Source: Fasciola hepatica (Eukaryota; Platyhelminthes; Trematoda; Plagiorchiida; Fasciolidae). From it: a stretch of 64,000 nucleotides of DNA. Positions within the stretch are counted from its first letter, which is position 1, and every line of letters starts with the position of its first letter. This document shows, piece after piece, positions 50,370 to 62,484 of this stretch. The notes beneath the pieces were generated by a model that saw only the letters and a list, made by a program, of their open reading frames with translations, searched no databases and was not told where the DNA came from. A program made the position numbers and the translations under genes. Where the stretch lies: the NCBI GenBank assembly GCA_948099385.1, contig CANUEZ040000029.1, positions 1,953,501-2,017,500 on the forward strand. Reading direction: 5' to 3'.

Positions 50370-50609
50370 ATGGTACTGTGTGTTCGTTCTTTTGCTTGTA
50401 TTTGTATAACAATTCGCATGCTTACTTTCCAATCAAAATATTCGATCACAAATCACCATATTCATATTCTACGGGAGATTTTTAATAAAATGAGAGAATA
50501 CCAGTTAAATGCTGCACATTTATTAAAATGCAAACTACCTCAGTTCGTCAGTAAATTATGGGCTGAATATGGGTCCGAGGAATTCCTAAGATTGTTTATC
50601 CTACGCTAA
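50370..50609 (+). mobile_element. Ty3/gypsy reverse transcriptase fragment (active-site strand to thumb)
   Basis: MVLCVRSFACICITI sits where RT has a helix ending VL, then a FCYAYIDDIL strand, with the two catalytic Asp replaced. HHIHILREIFNKMREYQL then matches HLxHLRxVFxRLxxxGL closely. LLKCKLPQF follows at the position of the PxKCxF block. The frame is open for 80 codons. No RNase H follows in frame, and the next recognisable relic downstream lies on the opposite strand, so this is a separate piece. Confidence 0.48.
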
Positions 50610-50966
50610 AAATATTAGGGATTGGAGCGTCTCCTCCGATGAGACAGCTAGTTGGAATGCAATGCATGCTTACTGTCTGATATTGTCTTGAATCCAAACT
50701 TCACGCAGGGTGAAACCCGCCTATGAATAGTCTTACTGATCATTCAGAATAACGCCAGCTGTCCAAAAAATCTTCAGGCTGAAGAGGCAATTACCTTGAC
50801 TGGTGAATACACACTAATCCAGATCCTTTTTTGCTGTGGAATTACTCAAAATTTCACCGGAATAACGTGGCATTACAGATGAAGATCACTGGGTTTTTGT
50901 CAATCGGAGTTAGTTTCAAAAGTGTTGGGGGAGAAAATGAAGACGTTTAGTATGGCGTTGTGTCTG

Positions 50967-51031
50967 GGTGGCAGGACAAAATTCCCCTCGAAGCACACGA
51001 CCGGTTTTGCGGTTTCTCCTGCCCGTCAGGT
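50967..51031 (+). repeat. Dispersed repeat, copy B
   Basis: GACAAAATTC, GAAGCACACGACCGGTT, GCGGTT and GTCAGGTA follow the order of copies A and C with a few small indels. It lies between two gypsy-like relics and may be part of an element's non-coding sequence. Confidence 0.55.
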
Positions 51032-51441
51032 ATTCGTACCTGGTACTTTGCTGACCATTCATCCTCATACTTGAGCACTTCGCAGTTGGTTTACAACAGT
51101 AACCTTATTTGAATCAAATGGAGCTTGCTTGGACAGGGAGTTTATTTTTAGAACCACACTGTGATTATTCCAAAGCTAATTTGTCGGCCAATAAGGTAAA
51201 CCTTCAGGAAGACTACACATGGTCCCAAGTACGAATTTTCAAAATGATTGGTATGACTTTCGGGAGAATAACTATATCCTGTCATCCAGATACGGCGCCC
51301 TATTACTGATATCAAAAATCCCTAACTTAAACCATGTATCCTCGTTCTGAAAGTTAGCCCCATTAGCCAACGAATTCATTTCGGAAGAATCACAGTGTGA
51401 TTCTAAAAAGATCCTCTCCGTTCATGCGTGCTCCATTAGAT

Positions 51442-52023
51442 TCACGTAGGATCGCAGCGGTCGAAGAAAGAAAGACTTCTAATGCCTAACAACTTTACAA
51501 TTATCAACAAATAATCCATCTTGAGAGCAAAAACAGTATCGCACAGACGACGTGTGATATACTGGGTTAAATGTCCAATGCCCAAAAAAGGATTAAATAG
51601 GAGCTGAATAAGGTCAGTTTGAATAAAGAAAACAGGGAACATTTTCGTAGAAACGACCCGAAGATTCATGAGGTGTTTTCATCACTATTTTTTTCTCTTT
51701 CAGTACCTCAGACAACTGGTTGTTTTCGTCAGAATTCAAAAACCGTTTAGATTCTTGGCGTTGACTTAAGGCTTTTGAACCACTTTGAAATTTAGAGAAG
51801 ACCATTGGAACACGAAGATATTCAGGATAACTTCCCTCTCAGTATCATTCAGAGGGGGATGAAAGCGATGTCGTTGTCTGCTACTCCAATCCAAATAAGC
51901 ATACCCATGAGAAAATTCCAGTCTTAAAGAGAAGAACGTGATGCCTTGATGATTTACCAAAATGCTGACGAAACACTTATTTCCCGGATGATATAACGTT
52001 GTCCACGTCCCACTCAATAACAA
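51442..52023 (-). mobile_element. Possible gypsy protease-RT relic in overlapping frames
   Basis: Read on the minus strand, three overlapping frames follow the order of a gypsy pol gene. The first (52023-51766) has a weak protease-like SLRLEF stretch. The second (51805-51614) has EVLKEKKIVMKTPHESSGR, resembling the LLxxGIIRxSxSPW start of RT. The third (51669-51442) has FIQTDLIQ, like the FSKIDLV motif, then a worn ITTPFGLFEF. The frame changes imply at least two indels. Each piece is weak, but the order is right. Confidence 0.3.
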
Positions 52024-53225
52024 ATCTTCAGTTTCAGGTCATGGTTCGTAGATTTGATTATTAAAATTCAATACCCAACTCGTGCTCTGGTACGTACATT
52101 ACGTACACCTCCAAGGAGCAATGCAGAAATGTGGGTTCCAGCATGTTAACAGGTTGCAGCAAAAGTACTCACCCGCTGATGTCTTTAACCGCATATCTAC
52201 ACTCACTTACGAAATAGTGTGACGCCCCAAGTGATTGATATTTTGAAACCAATTTTTTCCTCAAACACAGTACTAAAAGTCCGCCTAATGTAGGTGAAAC
52301 GTCAACTCAGACAACGGTTGGCATAACGTAGGCCGTACCGCGTAATGTATTGTCCAATACAGCTTCAGCATGGAAAATGAAAACTGGCCAGCCCTTTTCC
52401 TTTTGTGAAATTACCGTTAGGAAATAATTAGTTAATGTTTGTCAGCAATGCTTTTAATTCCAATGCATAATGTCATTTGTGCACCAATTTTTTCTTCCGA
52501 CGGTACCAAAATGAATTTGTGAAAATATATCAAAAACGAACAATGTAACTATACGCGGATTAGTGAGAAAGAAAAGAAATATACAGACGTTGTGCTTTAC
52601 GAAAGCGCTCGAAGTAAATTAGTTACGTTGAACGCAAAGTTTTCAGGATCAAGATCAGTGACGAAATCAAAATATGTTGGTTATCCGCCTTATTTCTTGG
52701 GCCAGAATTGTGGGGAAATATTGCCTTATACGCATTATACGTATGAACTAGTCTTAATTTTGTACATTGCACCAATTCACGAACGTGCACTCATAACAGC
52801 CAGTTTTATTCACTTGAATAAGCAACTCTTTCAAGGTACAGCGAAAGTGTCATTAGAAAATGCTATATAATTTACTTGGATTTTCCATAATCCGTAGGTC
52901 TACAACATTAACTATCTGAATGCAGTCGACTGTATATTCAAGAGTGAAGCAAAATTGCATTTTTAGTTCAAATTTTGAGGAAAGACCTATCTGTCAAAGG
53001 AATTAATTTTCACCAGTCGATTTCTTCCTTGAATCAGCTTGGTTGCCTTCGTGGATAAACTTCACCACACTTTATTTTTAGACAAGTGAAAAATATTGCA
53101 ATCACAAGATGATTTTCACAGTGTACCTGCTTGGGAGAAAATCGCTACCCAGAGTTACTGCAAGGTCGTTGCGCGAATGGTATTTATTTCACAAATTCTA
53201 GTGAATGGAGATTTCTGACTTCCCA

Positions 53226-53235
53226 CCCCCCCCCC
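53226..53235. repeat. Poly-C tract (C10)
   Basis: Ten C preceded by CCCA and followed by AGGG. Confidence 0.9.
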
Positions 53236-54312
53236 AGGGAATTGCAAATATAATACACATTTACCAATAATCACTTGTCAAACATTTTTTGGTCAGTGGA
53301 ATTAACTTATCTGAATAATCTGTTCAGATTTGATGTAGAGGGGCGTCTCAGAATCTGCCGAATTTTGCAAGCCACACATCAGCTAAAGTCTAATGGAAAA
53401 ACTGCCCTTTCTTGCTAGTTTTCATGCTCATATTCACCGCAGAAATACGGAGAATGTTATTTTTTTCTGGCACAAAGCCAACAGACGTAGACTGGGGTCT
53501 TGGAAGTTACTTGCTCCGTTACTTTTGGTTTGTTTGCACGAAAACAAGGGAGCGGTTACAGACCAATAGAGCTTGTGCATAGCTCAATTCACTGGTTAGA
53601 AGAAAGATATCGGTAAACTTTTGGCTAGCTGATAGGACACCGAAAGAGTAATAAAACAGTATTAACCGTTCCTATGCAAATAAAACCCAGTTATTCGACG
53701 AAGAAACTAAAATTAACTTCCAAAAACGTGTTATGCATGTTTTGGCCATTGGAATGATTACCCGGAAAGGTCGCGATCTTCAGGCGGCGAAGTTTCTGGT
53801 ATATTCTCTTTTATTATCTTGGACAAGCCTGTGCTAAGCATCAAATGTTTAACTTCTAAGGAATGAAGGAAAAGGAAAACAACATTTTAAACTGGAACAA
53901 ATCTATGCCTAATGCTTCGCAAGAATGACTGCAATTCACACGATACCCACATGAGTGCAGATAGCTTTTGAGAAACCACATTCTTTGTTCTACCTGCGCA
54001 CAACAGCCACCACTGGATGTCAAGACTAGAGCTGAGAGCACGAAAAAGATTTCTAGAAGCCTCTTACTGGCACATTTTCATTTTAAAATGAAAAACTAGG
54101 AATAAGCATTGGATGAACGTTAGCTTCATTTATGTTCGCAATTACAACCAAGCTAGCACTCATAACAAAAGCAAAGGATTCCTCGTTAACTCGTATTTGC
54201 CAAGAGCGTGTAGTATTCACATTACAATGAAGTAGGCAAGATTTTTGAGAAAGGCCTATTGATATACACTTGCTTTAGGCTAGAAGGCGATGGTCCTGTA
54301 CTTTTCCTGATA

Positions 54313-54353
<41 letters not shown>

Positions 54354-54354
54354 T
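54313..54354. repeat. (TA)n microsatellite with one CA interruption
   Basis: About 42 bp of TA repeats with a single ACAT interruption near 54328. Confidence 0.93.
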
Positions 54355-55382
54355 CAATGTTCTAGATTTAAACTTTTATTAGGAGGGCTTGAAGCAAGAT
54401 TTTTGGCAAAATTACGACAGCCTACAAAGGTTTTTAAACTTCGGTACTGAGCAACAGTTATTTGCTTCCAAAATCCATTCGTAGTATAACGCACTGAACC
54501 ACATAATTTCACATTTATTGTTGTATGAACTACGTCACTGATAGTCTTGCTTCATGAAAGCTTCCGCATTATCTTTTGGGTGCAAATATGGGAAATTCCA
54601 TGTGAATTGATATGTGCTTCATACGACGGGAAAATAGCATTCGATGAACAACTTTGCTGAACAAGAAGACAGATTTCTATTTTCTCCAGCACGCTTGTGC
54701 AATGCACTGATTAGCATTTGAACTATATCTGCACACCTGACTAATCTTGAAATACGTTTCCTATGAATCGGAAATCCCTCGGAATTTTCAATTTGGTTTT
54801 ACCGTGACTCTCTCGTAGTAGATGTTCTGGTCCTAGTCTACTATTTTTAATTGACGGTATACACTTCTTGGTTACCTGGCTACGGGTAGCACATAATACT
54901 AATATCAAGAGCCTTGAATGTTACGATAATAAACTCAGAGTTACGTTTACGGTAAATTCATGACTAACCCCCATTTTTCCGATGACAGCACAGCAATCAA
55001 CTGTTAGCTTTCTATGTTATGAGTAGTTGGTCTTGTTCTAAACTTTCCTCAATCAATCAGTCACCGTCCTAGTTAAGTTTTGCTTTTCGAGTGAAAACAT
55101 TTCACAGATAATTGGAAGTGTTCATAAATGGGAACTAACTTCTGGCCCACATTGGTGACCAAAGGAAGTGATTTTTGGTGAATGGAGGGCAACGAGCCAT
55201 TTTACTGCACCTGGGTCCATTTTTATCAACAAGAATTTACAACATTACTATTACCGATAATTACCTAACATATAAGCTGTGGTTATTACCGAGTAGGTGG
55301 TATGAGAATATACAGTACAGAGAAAAGAAATCCCATAACAGACGTTCATCATGATAATCGTTCCACTTTTTGCAACGTCGAG

Positions 55383-55715
55383 TTAGTGCAAAAGCGGGGA
55401 AGATGATCGCATATACTGGTTATTCGGATAACAAATCGTTTTCATACTTTCTATACAACAATATAGCAATAGAAATCTCTTTATGGTTCCGGTGGTGTCC
55501 TTGGAAGTATTGTAGCGCGAGACTAAGGTGATGCAATATGATAGAACGTAGTTTCTCAAGTAAAGCGTGCGAAACGTCTGCCACAGTACAAGCTGCACAG
55601 CTACTGTGATGTATCCCACTAATGTCGTCACAGAAACCGGAATCATTTTTAACCAGGTAATTTCCTCATGCTTGTACAGGGAAGAAAACTGAATATTGTA
55701 GGAGAAACTGTTCAT
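55383..55715 (-). mobile_element. Weak RT-like relic or chance hydrophobic frame
   Basis: A 110-codon open frame contains MIPV, WQTFRTLYL and YVLSYCITLVS. These can be read as worn QIPV, AQTFQRFMD and AYIDDILVAS blocks of a Ty3/gypsy reverse transcriptase, with about 13 residues missing between the first two. The segment is also hydrophobic enough to be a chance frame. I list it for completeness. Confidence 0.2.
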
Positions 55716-57029
55716 GAAACTGTTTGAGATGTTATAATTTGTGCAACGGAAAAGTGTTTCCTAATACAAAACCCATTTCAGTGGGTCCTCCCACTAAAAC
55801 CTCTTCTACGGGCACAGTATAAGTTATACCAAATCATTCTGTTCTCTGTTTTTGGTACGAGAATCTGAATAGAACACCTGGAGTGTAATGTACAAGTCAC
55901 AATTATCGGCACACGGTCCAGTTCTCTTTTTTTACCTTACGGGCGCTGGTAATTGCTAATAAATACGGAATAATGCAGGCCTTTTCAACATTGACGATAG
56001 CCATGTAATCATTTATTGAATAGTCGACTGAACGAAAATATCGTGGATTAAACAACTCATGTGGAACTGAGGGATTTACAATGAAACGCCTTTAAAATAT
56101 GCTTTTATGATTATTAGTTATTTTTATTCAACGGAAAAACCATCAAGCCCTAAATTTGTTATACTGATTTGGTAGTGACCAAGTTAAAACATCCCTAACG
56201 GCTGACTTCAGCACTTTAATTGTAAACGATTTCCTCGCCAGTCACGGTGAGACCACAATATTCTATCAGTTTGAAAACCATTGAAGGTCAAATCCGATTG
56301 AGAAAGCTTAACTCTGTTCTCAAATTTTACCATCCCGAGGCCGGTTATAGCTTAGCCTAGCGACATTAAGACTACCAAAAGCACGTGATCTAAACTTCTG
56401 AATTCATTTTGCAGTTCCTCTAGGTCCTCTGAATATTTGAACCAAGAATCATTGAACGAAATATAATCCTACTTTTGCTGACTCTTCTCAAGGTAAATTT
56501 AACGAATTGTTATGAACAGAATTTGGGATTTTCTTTTCCGACTACCAAGAATTTGTGTGGCAGTATAGTATGACCGTCGGTGGTCAACAGATCGTCAGGG
56601 TTGACTTCGGAAACCTTCTGACCCGGATATTTGTACGGCCGACTGTCACTTTTCTCGATTGGCAGTCCTTAATTGGCCGTGACAGTTTTGTAAAATATCC
56701 TACACCTGTTACGTAGGGAAAAGGAAATAAATACGGAAAGTATACAAAATAAATAATTAAGGCTATCTAACCAAACGAGATGGACTTGTATAACCAGTGC
56801 CCAACAGGTAGGTGACATTAGAAGAACAACATTTTGGCGAATACGCTTCCTTTCAGTGCTCCATCTGCTGGCCAAATATATCACATTACGTAACTCAGAG
56901 AACAATGGGGGAGATATGAATATTGATTCTCTATGTTGAGAAGACAATGCATTTAACAGGGGACAAACCGAAGTGAGGATTGAGGCTGTAGATGTTCATA
57001 CATAGTCCGCATATCAGGTGATAGTTATC
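55716..57029. other. No supportable gene
   Basis: A 92-codon minus frame (56669-56947) shows no motif that I could place with confidence. A GC-raised patch lies at about 56570-56690. Confidence 0.45.
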
Positions 57030-57470
57030 TGCGGACGGCGAGTTCCAGTCGGCTCGCTAAATAGGAGCAGTTCTAACGCGCGACTAAGGAGGATGGGGAA
57101 ACTTGCGAACTTTTGTTGCACACATTGGGGTTTGTTTAGTCGGATTGCTATGGCCTCTGCAGTGGGTAACAATCTAGCCTTAAAATATCTAGACCGGACC
57201 CCGGTAATTGAATATGTAGGACTAAACGCCCCCGTACACCCACTAGGTGATTTGTTTCAGCCATCCTTCTTGCACCTGTCCTTATCGGTCCCCTCTCGGG
57301 CCGGGCTGGTTGGTGTTCTCACATCCGATCAACCGGGCGCCCAGTGGTTCCACGGGCATAAACTGCCCTGCAGGAACAAGCGAACAGAAGAAGGTCATTT
57401 CCATCGATAACCTGTCCTTTATCCGTAATGCGAGGACTGGTCCGGGAGTGCAAAAATAGCCCAATTTGGC
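57030..57470. other. GC-rich island with open frames on both strands; origin unknown
   Basis: Base composition rises clearly above the AT-rich surroundings. A + frame is open from 57018 to 57410 (first ATG 57093) and a minus frame from 57626 to 57282, overlapping it. Neither product shows a domain that I know, and open frames are easier to keep in GC-rich DNA. It may be a younger repeat insertion or an exon or regulatory island. I see no direct or inverted repeat marking its ends. Confidence 0.4.
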
Positions 57471-60400
57471 TACTTTTCTGAGAAGTTTGCTTATTATCCT
57501 CAGAAACATGACTTGGAAGGCCGATGTAATGTAAACTGAATTTTTATGTGCTGTTGAGTTATTCGGTCTTTGCTTGATGACTCCCATGCAGTCATCGATA
57601 AGACATTCAGTGTACTTATCTTCCATGATTAACTTGACCGAGGCTAGTTCATCCTCCAGTACACTGAAAGTGCAAAGCCCTCTTACTTGATTATTGATGC
57701 TTCGAATTAGGCTAAATCTACTTTGCTTGGGAGCGAAAGAATGTTATTTGACATATTGTTCAGTCCACTTTATTTTCTAGTATTACTACCTTCCCGAGAT
57801 CCATCTTCTCATCGTGACAATAAAATACCAAGAAATGCCAACCTCTGCTCATATATTTCTCAACGTTTCGTGAGCTTCTAGTTCTCATCAGTTTCTTCAA
57901 ATTGATTTAATGTTCAGAATGAATTACGACGATCGCAGCTTTTAACCACTCTTATTATTCGTATAATACTGACTTTCGACTGGCTGAAGGCGAAAGGAAC
58001 TAACTTTTCTGCGTTCTTGTTTGAAGCGGCACTTGAAAGTGTTCTGTCAAATCTTCTCCCAGATTACCTACTTATTGCTCTCTGGTTTTAATTTATCACT
58101 CCAGAGCATCCAGTATTATCTTATTCGAATTTGCTCGCTTTACACACCACATCTTGTTATGACATCATTTTTTGCCTGAATGATGAGGAAAAACATTGCC
58201 GTGTACAAGAACATTAGGAAGTATCTTTTTCTGGGAATCAGCAGTTTGGTAGGCATGAACAATGCATTTCGTCACCTCTTCAGCAGAGTAGCCGTGGTTT
58301 TTAACAAATAATTCTCCGACCTGGCTAAAACAAAATAGATATTTAAAGGACCATACTCATACGAACTTGAAATTCAGATCATGCATTCAAAATAAACCAA
58401 ACGTTTTTATCCGTTGAGGCTACCATTCACCGTGAGTTGGCTGCTGAATTGTCAGACACTATAATACTCCTCGTATTTATTCACTTCAATTTTGTTGTTA
58501 CCACTGGCCAGAAATAATGCACACAATTCAGAGATGAAAGGCTTCTAATTAGATAAGCACTTATTCCTTAGTGACAGAAACCACCTATGATGAATTTTAA
58601 CTTTGTTGGTCTAAAAAATAAGCCACATTCAACATTTAACTAATTTCAGACTTCTGAACATCAGACTTATTTACCGTGGTAACCGGGGTCGCACATTCTC
58701 AGTGGTCGGAGAAAAGCAGTAGATTTGAAGCGACCGATATTAGTTTCCACAGAATTCTATATTAATTCCTTGTGTAGTAAAATACTGCGAAAATTTCAAG
58801 AAAAAAGAATCAACCAACAAGAAAAAGTTTCTCATAGTCATTTTCGACAACACCGGAGTGAACATTCACGGCCCCAATCCCCATTCCAGTTTGTCAGCTG
58901 TTAAGTGCGCTGTCCTTTTACCGTAAACGATCCGTATTCATTTCACTCTTCATTGTTCCTTTGGGTTACTTGATGTGATGTATTTGGCCAGTAGATGGAG
59001 CACTGAAATCAGGCTTACTCGCCATATTGTTGTTCTCTGCGTAAAACTATCGAGATTATTTACTCACCTGGAAACCGTATGTTACAAAAGGTTGTCCACG
59101 AACCTGCCCAGTCGAGTTTACACGGGAATAATTTTCCTCTTTCGATGAGCTATGAAGATATCACCCTACTTGTATAACTTGAGGAACCGAAATTCTATTC
59201 GGAAAACTCATCACCGAATGTTAGTTTGCCAGTCTTCACAACAAGTTGCCATCAACAGGAGTCCACCTTCCGAACCGTGCATCAAAAGTGTTATGGTTAA
59301 TTGCTTTTGTCACATCTTATCTCAGTTAGTTGATTTTGGAGGATATTTGTCCAAATAGTGTAAACTTATTTAGGTAGTCACAACAATGAGTAGCCATCTC
59401 ACACATCTAAAAATAACAACGGGAAAAGGCAGATAAATTTACTCAAATCAGGTACAAATTTCTCCTCAATCAGTTGTAACCTCGTAGACTTGGAACGGTT
59501 TCTCTCATTCTCAGCTCAACTTATTTACTTTGTCAGTCACCTAAAGGAATTGAACGGACGCTATCCGAAATGGTATTTAATGTGCACGCAGAGTGTGTTT
59601 TTTCACCTTAATGCAAGTATTTTGTGAAAGCACTCTTGCGATATTTTTTGGGTGATCAATTCCTAGATAAGGTTTTTGACTGCCCATTGAAGATTGGCGA
59701 GCAACTTGATAGAGGGCTCATTAAAACGACTCTGAAGATGATACACTGCATAATAATACAAGTCCCATAGTAACAATGAAAAACACGTGTAATAAGGTAT
59801 ACGAATGCAATGCGTCATGCCTAAGGGACAAACTATTCCGGTTTTGATGCCAATGGAAATGCGAGGGGCAAAACCCTAATTGGAGTTCTTGTGATATCCT
59901 TCCCGCCTATGAAATTCTACTGATATTTGAGATACATCAACCGGACAGAACCATTTCCTTTACAGGACCAATGCGGTTTTTCCCGGTTTTATATTGTATT
60001 ACACACTTTACGGTGTACACTGGCCGATTTTTGTAGGACGCTAGTTTTTCAGCGTGGTGGTAACAAACACATGCAAACCAAACATTCAATGGAAAGGATA
60101 AAAAAATCCGCTCCAAACAGATGATTCAGTCATACTAAAAAAGGGTAACCAGTGAAGCCCATCGGTTTCACAGAGGGTACTCCCTCAGTGTAGCTGATTT
60201 GTGTAATAACTGGGAAATATCTTTTAACATCACAGTAAGTAAACATTATCAGACAAACTGGTTTTCAACCTGTTTTAAAACCTATTTTGGTACTGAAAAG
60301 CTCGTGGCAAGGTGCACACAGACCTGTTATGTGGGCTACATCCTTCAGCGGTTTTGCTTCCTCAGATCACATGATATCAAAGTCCGTTTTAGTGGACAGC

Positions 60401-60694
60401 ATCGGCAATGATTTACTGAGAATTACAACTTGTATTTCTCGGGAAAGCAACGTTATTGCAACTAATGTGATAACTGAATACAAAGATATAAAAAAAAATC
60501 GATTCCCATGATTGACTGCTGCAGTCATCAAATGATGAAAATGATCAGAAATAACTTTAACGAAAGTACAGATCGAACCTTGCGGATACAATCTGTGGTT
60601 ATACTGCAACCTCTCTGATAGAAAACGGCATACCGTGTTAACTTGTCAAATAATATGAAGCAGTAACCTGACATTAGGGCAGAAAAAGTGGCAC
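57471..60694. other. No gene seen
   Basis: All frames are under 85 codons, apart from the minus frame that extends from the GC island. No RNA gene was recognised. Confidence 0.5.
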
Positions 60695-61515
60695 TCAACA
60701 ATTCTTATGGTGAGGGTAATAGGTGTTACTTTCGAACTCAAAGTTTAAAACAACCTCATCAACACTGCCAAAAGAGGTCCGTTCTAGGATACGTGAAGTC
60801 ATTGTGCGATAAGTTTGAGCTTGGAATCGTGCGAACACAGGCATATTAGCTGTTATGACACTTAAAATTCTCGACAAAAGAGTCGAACCGATCCAGCGGA
60901 GAATGGCAATTTCACAAAAAATAACGGTTAACATAGCTGGAGTGTTGTCAGCCACTGTGATGATTTCTAAGAACAATTTTTTGTGTCCTTTTGTTATACT
61001 TGTAGTTATATGAGCAACAGTATTGCGCATACTACAGTTCGGTTCCTTGTACCATGTCAGCTGGTATTTTCATCAATTCAGAACACTCAGGTTGGGTTGT
61101 AGCTTTTGTACTCCCATTGTGAATATTCCTGGCAGTGTGATCATATTGTGAATTACCACAACACTGTAATTAACTGTTGCCTTTGGCTGCGTGGATATGC
61201 CCCCCCCCCCTAAACATTGTTTTGATTTCTTACACTAGTGACCTCTTTTGATGTCACGATCTTGGGAGAAAAGTTGTTTGGAGCGGGAAACCAACAAGCA
61301 CAGGAGACATCAGAAACTAAGTGGACACTCCTGGTTTCGGGAATTTTTCGACCCGACCAGTAGTAGGAAAGGTAATTATTGTTGAGAACCTTGGATGTGT
61401 TGCTCGGAAAGAGTGATTTTTCCATGATACTGCCATAAAATCGGCCCATCTTTTTGACCACTTTTGGTTGTTTCATGAAGACCTTCGCCGTCGCGCGCGC
61501 ATAATATACTGCCAA
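60695..61515 (-). mobile_element. Reverse transcriptase relic, two frames in order
   Basis: The upstream frame (61515-61210) has IMEKSLFPSNTS, like the GIIRPSSSPW region, and later CWFPAPNNFS, like DWRPCGDYRAL. The downstream frame (61030-60695, ATG start) has IITVADNTP and LRW, then ARFQAQTYRTM where gypsy RT has GLRNAAQTFQRFM, then FGSVDEVVLNF where the YVDDILVF active site lies. VDE is the best-kept catalytic motif in the window. The central DLxRAYHQ part lies in the 180 bp between the frames and is not recognisable. At least one indel and several lost residues make it inactive. Confidence 0.48.
61200..61210. repeat. Poly-C tract (C11)
   Basis: Eleven C immediately 3' (on +) of GATATG. 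It lies at the 3' edge of the minus-strand frame that starts at 61515. Confidence 0.9.
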
Positions 61516-62400
61516 ATACCTTATTTGTGAGAAGGACTCAAGAGGTTGATTGGGCAGGAAGAATTATTCAGCACGTTTTTCAAGCAATAGATCATGGGTT
61601 GACTTCGGTTTTCACCAAGGATAGATAAGTACAGCCGGAAATTCACACCTTCATACCTGATAACATAGATGGTAGAATAGTAGACATCGTGCAGTTCCAA
61701 TGGCTGTTGGCTAGGTGGTGCCTGTTAGAGTCTGGGAAGTCATTTGCTTTTATAGGAAGATAGACGAGTAGTTTTTACTCAACATTGCTTCACTTGCCTG
61801 AAGCATCTTCCAGCCTAGTTGGTCAGCTCTTGCTACCAGCTGGTAAACGGAATTTTTGGTTGATTTTTCCCCGAATTTAATCCTTATATTTAGTAAAGTC
61901 CCATGCTAAAGTTGTCTGATAAGCTTTCCCTGAGCAAAACATTGAGGAACTGCAAAATAATTGGTCTTTGGGAACTTCTGACTGAAAACTCTGGAAATAA
62001 TGAACCAGCCATCTTCTTCTTACCAACCCCACTTCAATGAACTTTTCTTTAACCTTTGTAAATTTGATGCTAACTTATTTTTTCGAAGAATATCCTTCAG
62101 CTCAGTTGGTATATTGTGTTCTGCTTGTTGGTTTTATGACTTTTCCATAAATGTCCTCTCCATATGTAATAATTAACATTCCGAACAGTCTGTAAAGATA
62201 TTACCGACGGAGCTTTCAATCATATGCTGTCGAACATATAGGGTCCCTTCGGATTTTCATATTGCTTCGGTAGTTTTTGTGACGTCAAACTGGTACTTTA
62301 TGCTAGAGTATCAATGAAAACACAATTTGGTTCGAACTAGTCACGACGTTAGCTCGTGTACCAAGCTTTGTTACGGGTAACATCATGGAAGCCGGCTAGT

Positions 62401-62484
<84 letters not shown>

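Larger units (their letters stand above)
52024..55382. other. No supportable gene
   Basis: A 92-codon + frame at 52592-52870 has no known domain. It holds the C10 tract and the TA tract at 54313-54354. Confidence 0.5.

Noticed and set aside
56669..56947. Minus frame read as integrase zinc region
   Set aside because: Residues can be lined up only with many gaps, and there is no motif at fixed spacing.
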